From Paludibacter sp. (lineage in GTDB: Bacteria; Bacteroidota; Bacteroidia; Bacteroidales; Paludibacteraceae): DNA of 64,000 bases. Position numbers and translations under genes: made by a program. Positions 1 through 8,987 of the stretch are shown here, one piece after another. The notes under the pieces are model-generated. The model saw only the letters and a program-made list of their open reading frames with translations. It was not told the DNA's origin and made no database searches. How positions within the stretch are numbered: the stretch's first letter is position 1; the number at the start of each line of letters is the position of its first letter. The stretch lies in the NCBI GenBank assembly GCA_023666945.1, contig JAMPAY010000004.1, forward strand, positions 62,001 to 126,000. The letters run 5' to 3'.

Positions 1-1119
1 ATCAACACCGATGTTGATGCGCGGTGAAATCATTCGTGTGAAACCATCGGATTGTTTGGTCGGTTGCACGGCTGTATTGTAAATATTTTCAAGCCTTTCC
101 ACTATGGTATCGCCTAACGCCTGACTATTGAAGTTACCATCGGCATCGATATATTCGGAATATACTATTTCGCCAACGCCATCGTATGTTCCGTTGATAT
201 CGTAGTTGTATTCGCGTCCTTTGTACCAATTGATGAAACCAAGGTCGGTGACAGAAGCGGTAATTTGCAGCATTTCGATGGGTTTGTAGGTGACACCGAG
301 GTCGATTGCAGCACCGAGTCCCTGCGGTTTGAGCAGGTTGAGAATATCCATATTCATCTCCCAGTTGGTATTGCTCATATCATCGGGTGCGATAGAAGCG
401 GGGTATTGGTTGAGTGGTGCTGCCATCATCATTGCTCCGTTGCCGCGTAGGTTCCATTCTTCGGATGAGGCATTGAGTGCCAATGCTTTGTTGGTCATGC
501 CCATAAACATGCTTCCGTAGAGGAATTTGATTTTACCTCCGACTGCCCAATGTTCGTTGATTTGGTGAGAGTAACCGAGTCCTAATTCGGTATAGAGTGA
601 GAGTTCGGCTCGCAATTGTTTTAAGTCGAACGTATTGATACCTCCGTTAAGATCGTGCATACCACCTCCCAATGCGAAATTGAAGAGTCCTTTGGGCAAT
701 GCCGCTCCACCATTGAGGCGTTCGTTGAGCGTGAAATGGAAATAACCTGCATCCTTTATGCGGAATCCGAACGAGAGTAGGTTGGCCTGTGCATCGGCAT
801 CGATGAGTGTGCTCTTGTGGAGGTGCTTGAAGAACTGCTGCGTGTTGGTTTGCGGATTGAGAAACCACATGGTCTGTCCGTTTTGCGTGTATAAGACATC
901 ACGCATTGAGAGTGAGTTGTTGCCCACCCATGCCGACGAATAGCCGATGAGCGGCAGGCTGAGATACATATTGCTGATAGGTTGTAACGCCGGGTTAATG
1001 TAATGCCGCATGGGGCTGTTCTCAAGAAAATAGAGCGTATTGACCTGTTGTGCTTGCGCAGTGAGGCATAGGGTACCCATGATGAGCGCAAGGATTGATT
1101 TTTTGAAGATATGTTTCAT
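1..1119 (-). CDS. DUF5723 family protein, 3' end outside window
   Basis: This is the N-terminal 373 residues of a reading frame that runs off the left edge. Translation from 1119 starts with a clear signal peptide (MKHIFKKSILALIMG, then a hydrophobic run ending near AQAQ). The mature part is rich in the alternating aromatic and polar residues of an outer-membrane beta-barrel. The wording of the N-terminal half (Asn-Pro-Ala-Leu after the signal, then repeated LSFGF and FNFALGGG-like strands) matches DUF5723 proteins of Bacteroidota, whose function is unknown. An in-frame ATG at 1134 could be used instead, but 1119 gives the better signal peptide. It lies 8-23 bases after the lipoprotein gene and is probably co-transcribed with it. 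Confidence 0.75.
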   Translation of the reverse strand, partial: MKHIFKKSILALIMGTLCLTAQAQQVNTLYFLENSPMRHYINPALQPISNMYLSLPLIGYSSAWVGNNSLSMRDVLYTQNGQTMWFLNPQTNTQQFFKHLHKSTLIDADAQANLLSFGFRIKDAGYFHFTLNERLNGGAALPKGLFNFALGGGMHDLNGGINTFDLKQLRAELSLYTELGLGYSHQINEHWAVGGKIKFLYGSMFMGMTNKALALNASSEEWNLRGNGAMMMAAPLNQYPASIAPDDMSNTNWEMNMDILNLLKPQGLGAAIDLGVTYKPIEMLQITASVTDLGFINWYKGREYNYDINGTYDGVGEIVYSEYIDADGNFNSQALGDTIVERLENIYNTAVQPTKQSDGFTRMISPRINIGVD

Positions 1120-1141
1120 ATCGATGTTGTTCATGAGGGTA

Positions 1142-2911
1142 TTATTCTTTGTCGAAATCGAGATTGAGTACGGCGTTTACATTGGCAGCGATACCGATTT
1201 TGATCTTCAAGCGTGAGGAATCCAAAATACGTACAGAGGCGGTATTGTCTCCTAAGAAAGCATCGTAAACAATGGTACGGAGTGCTGCCAATTTGTCTAA
1301 TTCGTCTTGTTCGATATTGATAACCAATGTGGAGATACCCGGTTCTAAGATAACTCGATTTTCCACTTTTGTGGGACCTGCAATGTTTAGGGTATTGTCT
1401 TCTTCCTGCAGGCGGAAATTGATAATATTGTCATCTTTATCCAAGAATGTGAAGGTGCTGCGGATATCGAATGGTAACCAGTTTTCTGCTTTGAGCAGAA
1501 TCTTTAGTTGTGCAGTGTGTAGTGTATCGATAATATCGACGGTAGCCAATAACGAATCGAGCGACAATTCGTCCATTTGTATGTCTTTGATAGAATCGGC
1601 ATAGGCTATTTCCACTCCCGGATTGAAGATGAACGGTATGAGTGTAATGGCTTCGACATCGATATTCGTATTTTTATCCAATCGGTGTTGTTGCAGGTGG
1701 TCGGGATGATTTTGGTTGATAACGATTTCATACTTATAGCCGACAATATCGGGTCGGATAGCGAACATCTCATCTAAATTACCGTTTTGTGGCGTTTCGT
1801 TAAGCGTGTAGGTGTTGGTGACAGTAGTGCCTATAGGTGTATTGGTAGGATGCACATAGTTGGGCATTGCCCAAATGTATGTGTGTGCACCGTCGAAAGT
1901 GGCATAGCGTGTTTCATCATCTTCCCAAGAATGGACGTAGAGATAGTCCATGTTCAGCACCAACGGGCATCCCACACCGGTTTTGACATTCAGTTGTATG
2001 GAAGGTTCTGCCAATTGCAGTTTCATTTTTTTTATGGTATTCCAATCTTCCCATTCGTCGGCAATGTAGATAGTGTCGGCATCGCGCATGAAATGGGAGG
2101 GTTTGAACCATCCCCATACGGCATTGTAATCGAGAAAACGTACTATGAAATTGTAACTGATGCAAGCATCCGTACTGACGTTGATAGTGGCGTTAGGTAC
2201 AATGGTGAAACGAATACGAAAATCCAATTGGTTTACAACGTTCGTAACCCCCGGAGATTGCGTTTTGTCTTTCATCAGATTGATGGAAAAGTTGTTTACA
2301 TCGATGGGAATAAGCGTATTGAAATCGTATCCGTTGATAGGTACTTCTATGGTTTGCTTTGCTTGCAGACGTATGTTTTGGTCGGGTATGATTTCCAATT
2401 TGCGAATATCGGCATATTGTAAATCGAAATTGCTTGCAGAGAATGCAGAACTAAAACTGGCAGCGTCTATCCAAATACTATCCAAGCGTTCTTCATCGAA
2501 GATAGTATTGATGTTGTTGAGTTGTAGTGTGATGGGGAATTCTAAAATGTATTCTTTTCCTGCCTCCAATTTGCTGTGTTGCGGATACTGTTCGTTTATG
2601 TTGAATCTTTGGGAGGCATTGCCGGTATAGTCTGCTATATTAATAGGGTGGAAATTACGCTGTATGAGGAAAGTATCGCGGTAGAGCAGCACTCCGTCTT
2701 CTCTTACTTCTATGTAGTCTTGTACTTCACCTCCCAAGAAATCGCCTATAGTGGCAGATAATTCGCCAATGGGCATGGCAAGTCCCAACTCAATTTGTGC
2801 AGCGGGATCGATGTTTTTCAGATCGACGTCCGCTTTGCAGCCAAACAGAAACAATACGCTTACACTAAGCGCACTGAACAGAATGCTGCCGAGCAGTGTA
2901 TTCTTTTTCAT
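1142..2911 (-). CDS. Uncharacterised lipoprotein of about 589 residues
   Basis: The N-terminus from the ATG at 2911 is a lipoprotein signal: MKKN, a hydrophobic stretch, and a lipobox ending LFGC, so Cys is the lipidated first residue. A start 45 bases further upstream is open, but it would put 15 polar residues before the signal and is less likely. The mature part is acidic, rich in Asp, Asn and Ile, with no motif that I recognise; it looks like a beta-rich surface or periplasmic protein. The next gene in the same direction is the DUF5723 barrel protein 8 bases or so downstream, so the two may form a cell-envelope pair. Function unknown. Confidence 0.7.
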   Translation of the reverse strand: MKKNTLLGSILFSALSVSVLFLFGCKADVDLKNIDPAAQIELGLAMPIGELSATIGDFLGGEVQDYIEVREDGVLLYRDTFLIQRNFHPINIADYTGNASQRFNINEQYPQHSKLEAGKEYILEFPITLQLNNINTIFDEERLDSIWIDAASFSSAFSASNFDLQYADIRKLEIIPDQNIRLQAKQTIEVPINGYDFNTLIPIDVNNFSINLMKDKTQSPGVTNVVNQLDFRIRFTIVPNATINVSTDACISYNFIVRFLDYNAVWGWFKPSHFMRDADTIYIADEWEDWNTIKKMKLQLAEPSIQLNVKTGVGCPLVLNMDYLYVHSWEDDETRYATFDGAHTYIWAMPNYVHPTNTPIGTTVTNTYTLNETPQNGNLDEMFAIRPDIVGYKYEIVINQNHPDHLQQHRLDKNTNIDVEAITLIPFIFNPGVEIAYADSIKDIQMDELSLDSLLATVDIIDTLHTAQLKILLKAENWLPFDIRSTFTFLDKDDNIINFRLQEEDNTLNIAGPTKVENRVILEPGISTLVINIEQDELDKLAALRTIVYDAFLGDNTASVRILDSSRLKIKIGIAANVNAVLNLDFDKE

Positions 2912-3041
2912 AAAAATAAATGTATGATATTGTATAACTTTCCGTATTCTTTGCAAAGGTATAAAAATATATGTTAAGTTGCAAACGTGTATTACAGTTT
3001 TATGCTTTCGAACGCTACTTTGTCAGTATTGATGATGTAGG

Positions 3042-4439
3042 TTATTCGAAGTTTATTAAATATACTTGTTTGCCGGCACGTGTAAGTGCCGTGTATAGCC
3101 AACGATAATAGTCGGTACCTAATTGTTCTTCGCTGATGTTCCCTTGGTCGATAAACACACGTTGCCATTGTCCTCCTTGTGCCTTGTGGCAAGTTACTGC
3201 ATATGCGTGTTTTACTTGGAGCGCATTATAGTAGGGGTTTTCCATTATTTTTTTCCATAACTCTTTGCGTGAACGAATTTCGGGATAGTCTTCAGCAATA
3301 CGATTGACTAAAGTGTTTTGCAGTTGGTAGTTGGCTTCGGGCGAGTCGGTAGATAAGGTATCAAGCCATAAGGTAACATCTATATCCCAATCGTAATCAA
3401 CGGCATGCAAGCAGGCGTCTGCAAAACGAAAGCCATACATTTCTCGGAAATGTCTCAGGCGTGTTATCTCAAACATATCACCATTGGCAAGAAAATCGAT
3501 GCCTTCGTATTGTTTTGTCCAAAAATAGTTGTTGCGTGTAACCATAATTCGGTCACCTCCTGAGATTTCGTCTTCCTTCCATAGTATACGTGCGCGAATG
3601 CCTTGGTTGTAAAGATTCATGCGGCGGTTGGTTCGGGTTATAACAATCACTTCTTCTTCTCCAGCTTCCCGATAGGCGCGTTCCAATTCTTCGAGCATAT
3701 CGGTTCCCGATAGTTTATGGATGTCATTAAAGTCATCCGTGTGAAATTCGGGTAACGAATGTATGTTGCCTGCTGCTATTTGTTCGCGCAGTAAAGTGGC
3801 ATTGTGTAGTATACCGCTATCATGTGCTTGTCGGGCTACTTGTGTAAGTGTATGACTGCTTACGTTGAGTCCGTATCCTTGCAGGTATTCTTCATTGAGT
3901 GCAGGACTGATGGTCTGTCCCACGGGGGGTAACTGTGCATCATCGCCAATAAGCAGTAGGGTACAGTTGTAACCTGAATAGACATACTCTATGAGGTCGT
4001 TCAGTAGTTGCCCCGTACCAAAATTGCGTTGCTCGCTTCCATTGCTATTGGCAATCATTGAAGCCTCATCTACAATAAAGAGGGTATCGCGGTAGGTATT
4101 ATAGGAGATGCCGAAAGAATCTTCTCCCATGCTTCGTTGCCGATAGATACGCTTGTGGATAGTATATGCGGGAAAACCGGAATAAGCCGAGATTACTTTG
4201 GCGGCCCTTCCTGTGGGTGCTAATAAGACTGTTTTTTGTTGCAATGCATTAAGGGCTCTCACCATGCCGGCAATGATGCTTGTTTTGCCTGTACCTGCAT
4301 AGCCGCGGAGCAAGAAAAGGCGATTGTCATCGACGGCGGTCAGAAAAGTACCGAGTTTGACCAATAACTCTTCTTGTTGTTCGTTTGGAATGTAAGGAAG
4401 CTGTTGGCGTATTCGGTTGATAATGAAATCGGTTAGCAT
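3042..4439 (-). CDS. RecD/Dda-like ATP-dependent DNA helicase (AAA, UvrD_C_2)
   Basis: A 465-residue superfamily 1 helicase. It has a Walker A motif GYAGTGKTS at residues 46-54, a Walker B IVDEASM at about residue 115, a glutamine-containing GDDAQLPPVG motif, and near the C-terminus the TCHKAQGGQW segment typical of UvrD_C_2 domains in RecD and phage T4 Dda relatives. Proteins of this size and layout are stand-alone 5'-3' helicases rather than RecBCD subunits; no recB or recC lies nearby. The exact DNA repair or replication role is not known. It is divergent from the SRP RNA, with about 75 bases between them. Confidence 0.85.
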   Translation of the reverse strand: MLTDFIINRIRQQLPYIPNEQQEELLVKLGTFLTAVDDNRLFLLRGYAGTGKTSIIAGMVRALNALQQKTVLLAPTGRAAKVISAYSGFPAYTIHKRIYRQRSMGEDSFGISYNTYRDTLFIVDEASMIANSNGSEQRNFGTGQLLNDLIEYVYSGYNCTLLLIGDDAQLPPVGQTISPALNEEYLQGYGLNVSSHTLTQVARQAHDSGILHNATLLREQIAAGNIHSLPEFHTDDFNDIHKLSGTDMLEELERAYREAGEEEVIVITRTNRRMNLYNQGIRARILWKEDEISGGDRIMVTRNNYFWTKQYEGIDFLANGDMFEITRLRHFREMYGFRFADACLHAVDYDWDIDVTLWLDTLSTDSPEANYQLQNTLVNRIAEDYPEIRSRKELWKKIMENPYYNALQVKHAYAVTCHKAQGGQWQRVFIDQGNISEEQLGTDYYRWLYTALTRAGKQVYLINFE

Positions 4440-4478
4440 TGTTGAAGCGTATGAGTTGCGTAAAAGGCGTTTTTTTAT

Positions 4479-4509
4479 TTGTGTATTCCGAAAAGTTGTT
4501 GTACTTTTG
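4479..4509 (+). promoter_or_regulatory. Bacteroidota-type promoter of the SRP RNA
   Basis: TTG at 4479-4481 is followed after exactly 20 bases by TACTTTTG (4502-4509), which fits the TTG-N19-21-TAnnTTTG pattern of the primary sigma factor of Bacteroidota. The RNA begins a few bases downstream. Confidence 0.8.
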
Positions 4510-4515
4510 CAGTCG

Positions 4516-4610
4516 GGTAAGTCCTACACGACCAGCTCCCTTTGAATTCCCCCAGGTCTTGACCGAAGCAAGGGTAGAAGGTTGTAGCGGTGCGATGTAG
4601 TAAGCTTACC
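4516..4610 (+). ncRNA. ffs: Signal recognition particle RNA (4.5S, small bacterial type)
   Basis: About 95 bases. The ends pair (GGTAAG at 4516-4521 with CTTACC at 4605-4610). The apical domain contains the SRP signature: CCCAGG on one side and GAAGCAAGGG on the other, closing on GGT-CTTG-ACC at about 4555-4564, which corresponds to the Ffh-binding asymmetric and symmetric loops. A Bacteroidota promoter lies just upstream and a run of nine T just downstream. The RNA binds the Ffh GTPase and targets membrane proteins to the translocon. The tetraloop appears to be CUUG rather than the more common GGAA. Confidence 0.85.
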
Positions 4611-4620
4611 TTTTTTTTTA
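4605..4620 (+). terminator. T-run terminator of SRP RNA
   Basis: Nine consecutive T (4611-4619) directly follow the closing helix of the SRP RNA, so the RNA's own end stem serves as terminator hairpin. The convergent subtilase gene ends at 4644. Confidence 0.7.
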
Positions 4621-4643
4621 TTTTATCTACTGTCGTATTTTGC

Positions 4644-6176
4644 TTAGTAAAATAGTATTTTCTGTGTGTCGACGCCATTCTTCAGGATGTAAAAACCCGG
4701 TGTCAAATTGTTGATGCAATCGCCCATGTACTGCCCTTGTAGGTTATATATAAGCGTTGCTTTATGATTGCCGAAGAATGTTTTGTCGGTAGGAGTATCG
4801 GGTAGGGAACTGGGTTCGCCCGTGTAGGCGTACCAAGCATCAGGAATACCATAGCCGAGGCAGTCGTCCGGTCTATCGGTTTGTGAGGCAGATTGTATAA
4901 TGCGTTCGATGAGTTGCATATTGCTGAGTTGGGGCAGTGCGTTCCAAAGGCAAGCAGTCATTCCGGCAATTATAGGGGTAGCGAATGAAGTGCCGTTGCT
5001 ATAACTGTAGTCGCCTGTTGTCGGGTTTACTATCGCAGCGTTCGACCCTAAAGCGCACACATCGGGTTTTATGCGTTGGTCGGCTGCAGGTCCGAAAGAA
5101 GAGAAGGGGCTTTGCTGTAGTTCGTTATTGACACTTCCTACACTGAGTATGCTGTCGGCATCGGCAGGAGCGGTCAGATAGTGCCATGCCTTGTTTCCTT
5201 CGTTTCCCATGGCAATACATACGATTATGCCTTTGCGTGCGGCAATAGTGGCAGCACGAGAGTTTCGGAGTGTTCTGCCGTCCATATCAGCGTAAGTATA
5301 ATCGGTGGATACATCATCAAAACCGTAGGCATAGCCTAAAGATGATGTAATGATGTCGGCTCCCAAACTGTCAGCCAGTTCAAAGGCTGCCACTTGTGCA
5401 TCCATTTCGCGCAGACTCTCGGTGTTATCGTCTTCTGTACGGAATAGGTAATAAGAAGCCTCGGGGGAGGCACCTGTGAAATGATTGTCTGCTGCCGCCA
5501 TACATGATAATACCATTGTGCCGTGTGTGCCTTGTCGGTAAACATCATTGCCGGGGGCTACAAAGTCATACGTGGCAAGTATGCGGGGGCGTACGGAGTT
5601 GAAGCAATCCAATTGGTCGGCATTGTAGAAACCGTTATCTACAACAGCAATATGTATGCCTGCGCCTTTGAATCCTTCGTTGTGCAATGCCGTGAGGTGT
5701 AACATAGCTGTCTGCAATGCGGCATTGCCATAATCGGGTATATCGTTTGTCGCAAGTGGAAGTTTATGTTTGGAGACAGTGGTTGCAGGTTTATCTGTTT
5801 GTGTACGTTGTACATGGTCGACAAAGTCTAAACTACGCAACCGATTGATGAGGGTATTGTCTGCTATGTAAACGGTTGCTCCGTTGTGCCATCGTGAAGT
5901 ATGCAATAGTTGTACCCCCAATCTGCAAATCGAATCGGTGTAGACACGGCTGACGGGCAGGTCAAGCGAATCGATAGGTATATGATGCTTCTCTCTTCTC
6001 TCTAATGCTCTTGGCGAAAGAAATTGTTCGGGGTGTGCCATGTCTCCCGCTGTTCCTACTTTGTCTTTGAACGCAATCCACCATGTGTCGGCATAAGCGT
6101 ACAATGTACAACTGAGTACTAACACAATACAGCCCAATCGATGTAGGCGGGTGTGATGAAGCGTATGCTTATTCAT
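4644..6176 (-). CDS. Secreted S8 (subtilisin-like) serine protease with T9SS sorting domain
   Basis: 510 residues. An N-terminal hydrophobic signal (residues about 12-30) is followed by a prodomain-like region and the subtilase catalytic domain. The triad is visible: Asp180 in AVVDNG, His218 in GTHGT and Ser397 in NGTSFATP. The last 45 residues (YNLQGQ, LTPGFYILKNG and a final KILFY) match the type IX secretion system C-terminal domain, so the protein is expected to cross the outer membrane and be surface-attached or released after cleavage of that tail. It starts 39 bases after cdsA on the same strand and is probably in its operon. Substrate unknown. Confidence 0.88.
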   Translation of the reverse strand: MNKHTLHHTRLHRLGCIVLVLSCTLYAYADTWWIAFKDKVGTAGDMAHPEQFLSPRALERREKHHIPIDSLDLPVSRVYTDSICRLGVQLLHTSRWHNGATVYIADNTLINRLRSLDFVDHVQRTQTDKPATTVSKHKLPLATNDIPDYGNAALQTAMLHLTALHNEGFKGAGIHIAVVDNGFYNADQLDCFNSVRPRILATYDFVAPGNDVYRQGTHGTMVLSCMAAADNHFTGASPEASYYLFRTEDDNTESLREMDAQVAAFELADSLGADIITSSLGYAYGFDDVSTDYTYADMDGRTLRNSRAATIAARKGIIVCIAMGNEGNKAWHYLTAPADADSILSVGSVNNELQQSPFSSFGPAADQRIKPDVCALGSNAAIVNPTTGDYSYSNGTSFATPIIAGMTACLWNALPQLSNMQLIERIIQSASQTDRPDDCLGYGIPDAWYAYTGEPSSLPDTPTDKTFFGNHKATLIYNLQGQYMGDCINNLTPGFYILKNGVDTQKILFY

Positions 6177-6215
6177 GTGCGAAAAGCGATAGTTTGGTTG
6201 CGAAAGAGCCGACTG

Positions 6216-7031
6216 TTATAGTAGTGCAAGTTGAAGGGAAAGAGTAAGCGCAATACTTGCTAACAGGACACTATCGAAGCGGTCAAGAAATCCTCCGTGA
6301 CCAGGTAACACGTTGCCGGAGTCTTTTATGCCCAATGTACGTTTGAGCAGACTTTCCATCAAATCGCCCAATGTACCGGCTATCACTACCACCAACGACA
6401 ACACAATGGCTGTAATCGGCGAAAACTCCAAACCTGTAAACTTCCATGGGTCGGCAAGAAAAATCCAACCGACCAACATACCGCATACAATACCGCCTGC
6501 CAATCCCTCCCACGTTTTGCCGGGAGAAACGCGGGGAATCATCTTGTGTTTTCCTATCAACGAACCAACACAATAGGCTCCCGTATCGTTCAACCAAATG
6601 ATAACAAACAAAGCCAAGAGGAGCATGGGCGAATATGCAAAAAGGTCGTTCATCAGTGCAATAGGATATGCCACCATGGCTTGCCCCATGAGTAAGTTGC
6701 CCCAATTGCTGATCGGGTTCTCCGATTTACGGAACAACTCCGCTACCATAAGCAGTACGAGCAATCCTATATAGGCTATAGCAAGCATAGAACTTTGTGC
6801 CGGGAATTTGCACTGCAACCAAGAGGTAAGGAAGAGGCATCCTGCCAATATCATACCGCTTATGGTTATGAATTTATCGGCATGTGTAATATGATGAAAT
6901 TCGCGGACGGCAAAAATACTAATCAATAGGAATACTATACCATAGTAATAAGGGTTGAACAAAAGGCAGGATGTAATAACCAAGGCTACATAGAGAGCCC
7001 CGAATATGGTTCGCTTGAGGAAATTGGACAT
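6216..7031 (-). CDS. cdsA: Phosphatidate cytidylyltransferase
   Basis: 271 residues from the ATG at 7031. Makes CDP-diacylglycerol from CTP and phosphatidic acid at the inner membrane, the branch point for phosphatidylethanolamine and phosphatidylglycerol synthesis. About seven hydrophobic segments are visible. The C-terminal family signature is intact: KRTLGIKD, then PGHGG, then LDRFDS. The frame stays open further upstream but that part only overlaps the degraded acetyltransferase gene, so the 7031 start (MSNFLKRT) is chosen. Followed closely by the subtilase gene and preceded by the acetyltransferase pseudogene. Confidence 0.93.
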   Translation of the reverse strand: MSNFLKRTIFGALYVALVITSCLLFNPYYYGIVFLLISIFAVREFHHITHADKFITISGMILAGCLFLTSWLQCKFPAQSSMLAIAYIGLLVLLMVAELFRKSENPISNWGNLLMGQAMVAYPIALMNDLFAYSPMLLLALFVIIWLNDTGAYCVGSLIGKHKMIPRVSPGKTWEGLAGGIVCGMLVGWIFLADPWKFTGLEFSPITAIVLSLVVVIAGTLGDLMESLLKRTLGIKDSGNVLPGHGGFLDRFDSVLLASIALTLSLQLALL

Positions 7032-7120
7032 GATTAACAACGTGTTATAACCATAAGGTTGGTATACTAATGTTACTTGCTGCAAAGATACACTCTTTTT
7101 CCCATACCTACAAGTAGTGC

Positions 7121-7683
7121 TTATAGGTTCTTTATCCATTTGGCAGGCACACCTCCTACCACTGTGCGCGGCGCAACATCTTTGGTAACCACTGCCCCTG
7201 CGGCGACGATAGCACCTTCGCCTATGGTGACTCCTTGCAATACTGTTACATTTGCTCCTAACCACACATTGTCTTCTATTCGAATAGGTTTGAAAGTCAT
7301 ATCTCCACGATGTTCAGGGGCAAAGGCATGGTTGATGGTACACAAGGTAGCGTTGTGCCCGATCAGACAATCGTTGCCAATAAATATACCGCCTTGGTCT
7401 TGGAATTTGCAGCCCATGTTGATAAAAGTACGTTCTCCGACATAGGTATTCTTACCACAGTCCGTATAAAAAGGCGGAAACATACCCACCACTCGGGTAC
7501 ATCGTGTCCCCAAAGCAATGCCAACAACGCCCGCAACGCATCGGGCGCGTGGTAAGTGTTGTTGATTTCTGTGGTTAGTTGCAACGCTTCTTGCGATAGA
7601 GCATGCATTAAGAGATGAGCCTCCGAACCATTTTCTACAGGCAACTGTGCTGCTATATGATTACGGAAATCTTCTATTGTCTT
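7121..7683 (-). pseudogene. Broken sugar O-acetyltransferase (hexapeptide-repeat, maltose/nodulation-type)
   Basis: Two reading frames together make one protein of the maltose/galactoside acetyltransferase group. The upstream frame encodes the N-terminal part (GSEAHLLMHALSQEA, then residues up to about 7500). The downstream frame (7121-7513) encodes the left-handed beta-helix with FPPFYTDCGKNT, CKFQDQGG, the catalytic-type His in TINHAF, and the C-terminal VVGGVPAKWIK. The switch lies around 7490-7505 and needs one extra base or two fewer. No ATG opens the upstream frame; the codon at 7681-7683 is AAG just where an ATG would give an MTIEDF-like start. Two independent lesions favour a pseudogene over a sequencing error. 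Confidence 0.75.
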
Positions 7684-7722
7684 AAATGTTTGCTATTAAA
7701 ATGGATTATACGATATGTTTGG

Positions 7723-7753
7723 CAAAATTAGCGAATTAGTTTGTAAAATTCAA
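7723..7753 (-). promoter_or_regulatory. Promoter of the acetyltransferase-pseudogene/cdsA/subtilase operon
   Basis: On the minus strand TTG (7751-7753) is followed after 20 bases by TAATTTTG (7723-7730), the Bacteroidota promoter pattern. It lies about 40 bases ahead of the broken acetyltransferase and is the only good promoter match seen before cdsA. Confidence 0.6.
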
Positions 7754-8586
7754 GAATCGGTGTAGAAAAGTTGATTTTTTTTAGTGTTCTGTGTTGCAGT
7801 AAGGCAGAAATTTACAACCGTTGCTATGAGGCTAATTGTTTGTATGTAATAGCAATGCAAAATTAGTTAATCTGTGGAGACTTCGGTCTTTTTGGGGGTA
7901 TTGCAAGTTGAAAGTAGGCTTTTTATTTGATTTTTATAGGAAAGGGGCCCTGGTTGGGTGACCCCCCATTCCAAAGCCAATAGAAAGTCTTTGTGAATAA
8001 ACAAATTATATAAAGAACCTCAGAACTTTTTCGCACTTCGGTTCTGAAAATACAGATTGCACATATACATCTCCTCCAAACTTACTGTCAGTTATGGGGC
8101 AGATAGGTTCTGTTTTTACTATCTGTTTATTCGCTATTTTTCCCTCTATTGGAGGAATGGACAGAAATAAATCTTTTTCTGTTGTAGGGCATATATAGTT
8201 CACAACTATCCGATAGCTCTTGTTATGGAAGATATGTTGTTATCAATCAGTATAATAAGATATTTGATAGTGTAGAGACTACACAACCATTTTTTGCTAT
8301 TTATCATCAGAATGAAGGAAATTTTTTGTTCTATGTTGTTGTAATGTTTGGCTGCAATTATATGTAGTAACACTTATCAGGGTTAGCAAGTAATTCTAAT
8401 GCGGATGATGTGGTTTATTTTGTTTTTAGTTATTATGTGTTCAAGAGCGTAGAATATAATGAAACGATTCTTTAACTTATTGCTTTCTTCCATCGGCAAG
8501 TTATGTAAAAATCAATCAAAATATGAAATTAAGTTTATGCCGTAGGTATCCATTGATCAAGTTGCCTCTCTGCACAACGGATCATT
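7754..8586. other. AT-rich stretch without an intact gene
   Basis: No convincing gene is present. A 65-codon minus-strand frame at 8006-8203 starts with ATG but has no recognisable homologue. On the plus strand, about 8190-8490 reads as coding-like peptide interrupted by stops at about 8362 (residues such as YVVINQYNKIFDSVE, then DDVVYFVFSYYVFKSVEY). I read this as decayed gene material rather than a functional gene. Confidence 0.4.
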
Positions 8587-8841
8587 TCAGGAGTAATATA
8601 TTTGTGCATCTTTTACATTGTGATTATAACCAATCACAGAAATAAAACACCTATTCTTGGGTGCTTCTCCATTGAAGTTTTTTTGTATAATATTGTCAAT
8701 TACTTTGTTTACTGCGCGTGAAGCAAATACGGTTGCAGACTCATTGCCTTCATAATCGTTAAGCATAGAACCAGATTGATCCAATAGAATCATCAATAGA
8801 CCTGGAGTTGCAGAACTCCATTGTTTTTCATTTTGTGCCAT
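8587..8841 (-). pseudogene. N-terminal remnant of a VWA-domain protein
   Basis: 84 residues that begin like a von Willebrand factor A protein of the TerY-like group: a hydrophobic strand LLMILLDQSGSM with the metal-binding DxSGS, then an amphipathic helix and the strand CFISVIGYNHNV. The frame stops about one third of the way into a normal VWA domain (usually about 200 residues), before the other metal-site residues. A second frame continues for 25 codons after the stop (MHKYITPEM) and then also stops. No kinase or phosphatase partner, as found in TerY-type systems, is present. Most likely a decayed defence or stress gene. Confidence 0.6.
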
Positions 8842-8954
8842 AATAGTTTGTTTTAATGGTTATTATATCTATATTTAACACTATATTAGTGTATGACTTG
8901 ACTTATTTATGTAAAACTTATGCTTGCCTATAAAATATCATCATAGGAATACGT

Positions 8955-8987
8955 AAAAAAAGCGTGAAGTTCACCTGTTCTTCACGC
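8955..8987 (-). terminator. Rho-independent terminator of the 6S-like RNA
   Basis: An 8-bp perfect stem GCGTGAAG/CTTCACGC (8962-8969 with 8980-8987, 10-base loop) is followed on the minus strand by seven T (8961-8955). It terminates leftward transcription immediately after the structured rod. Confidence 0.85.
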
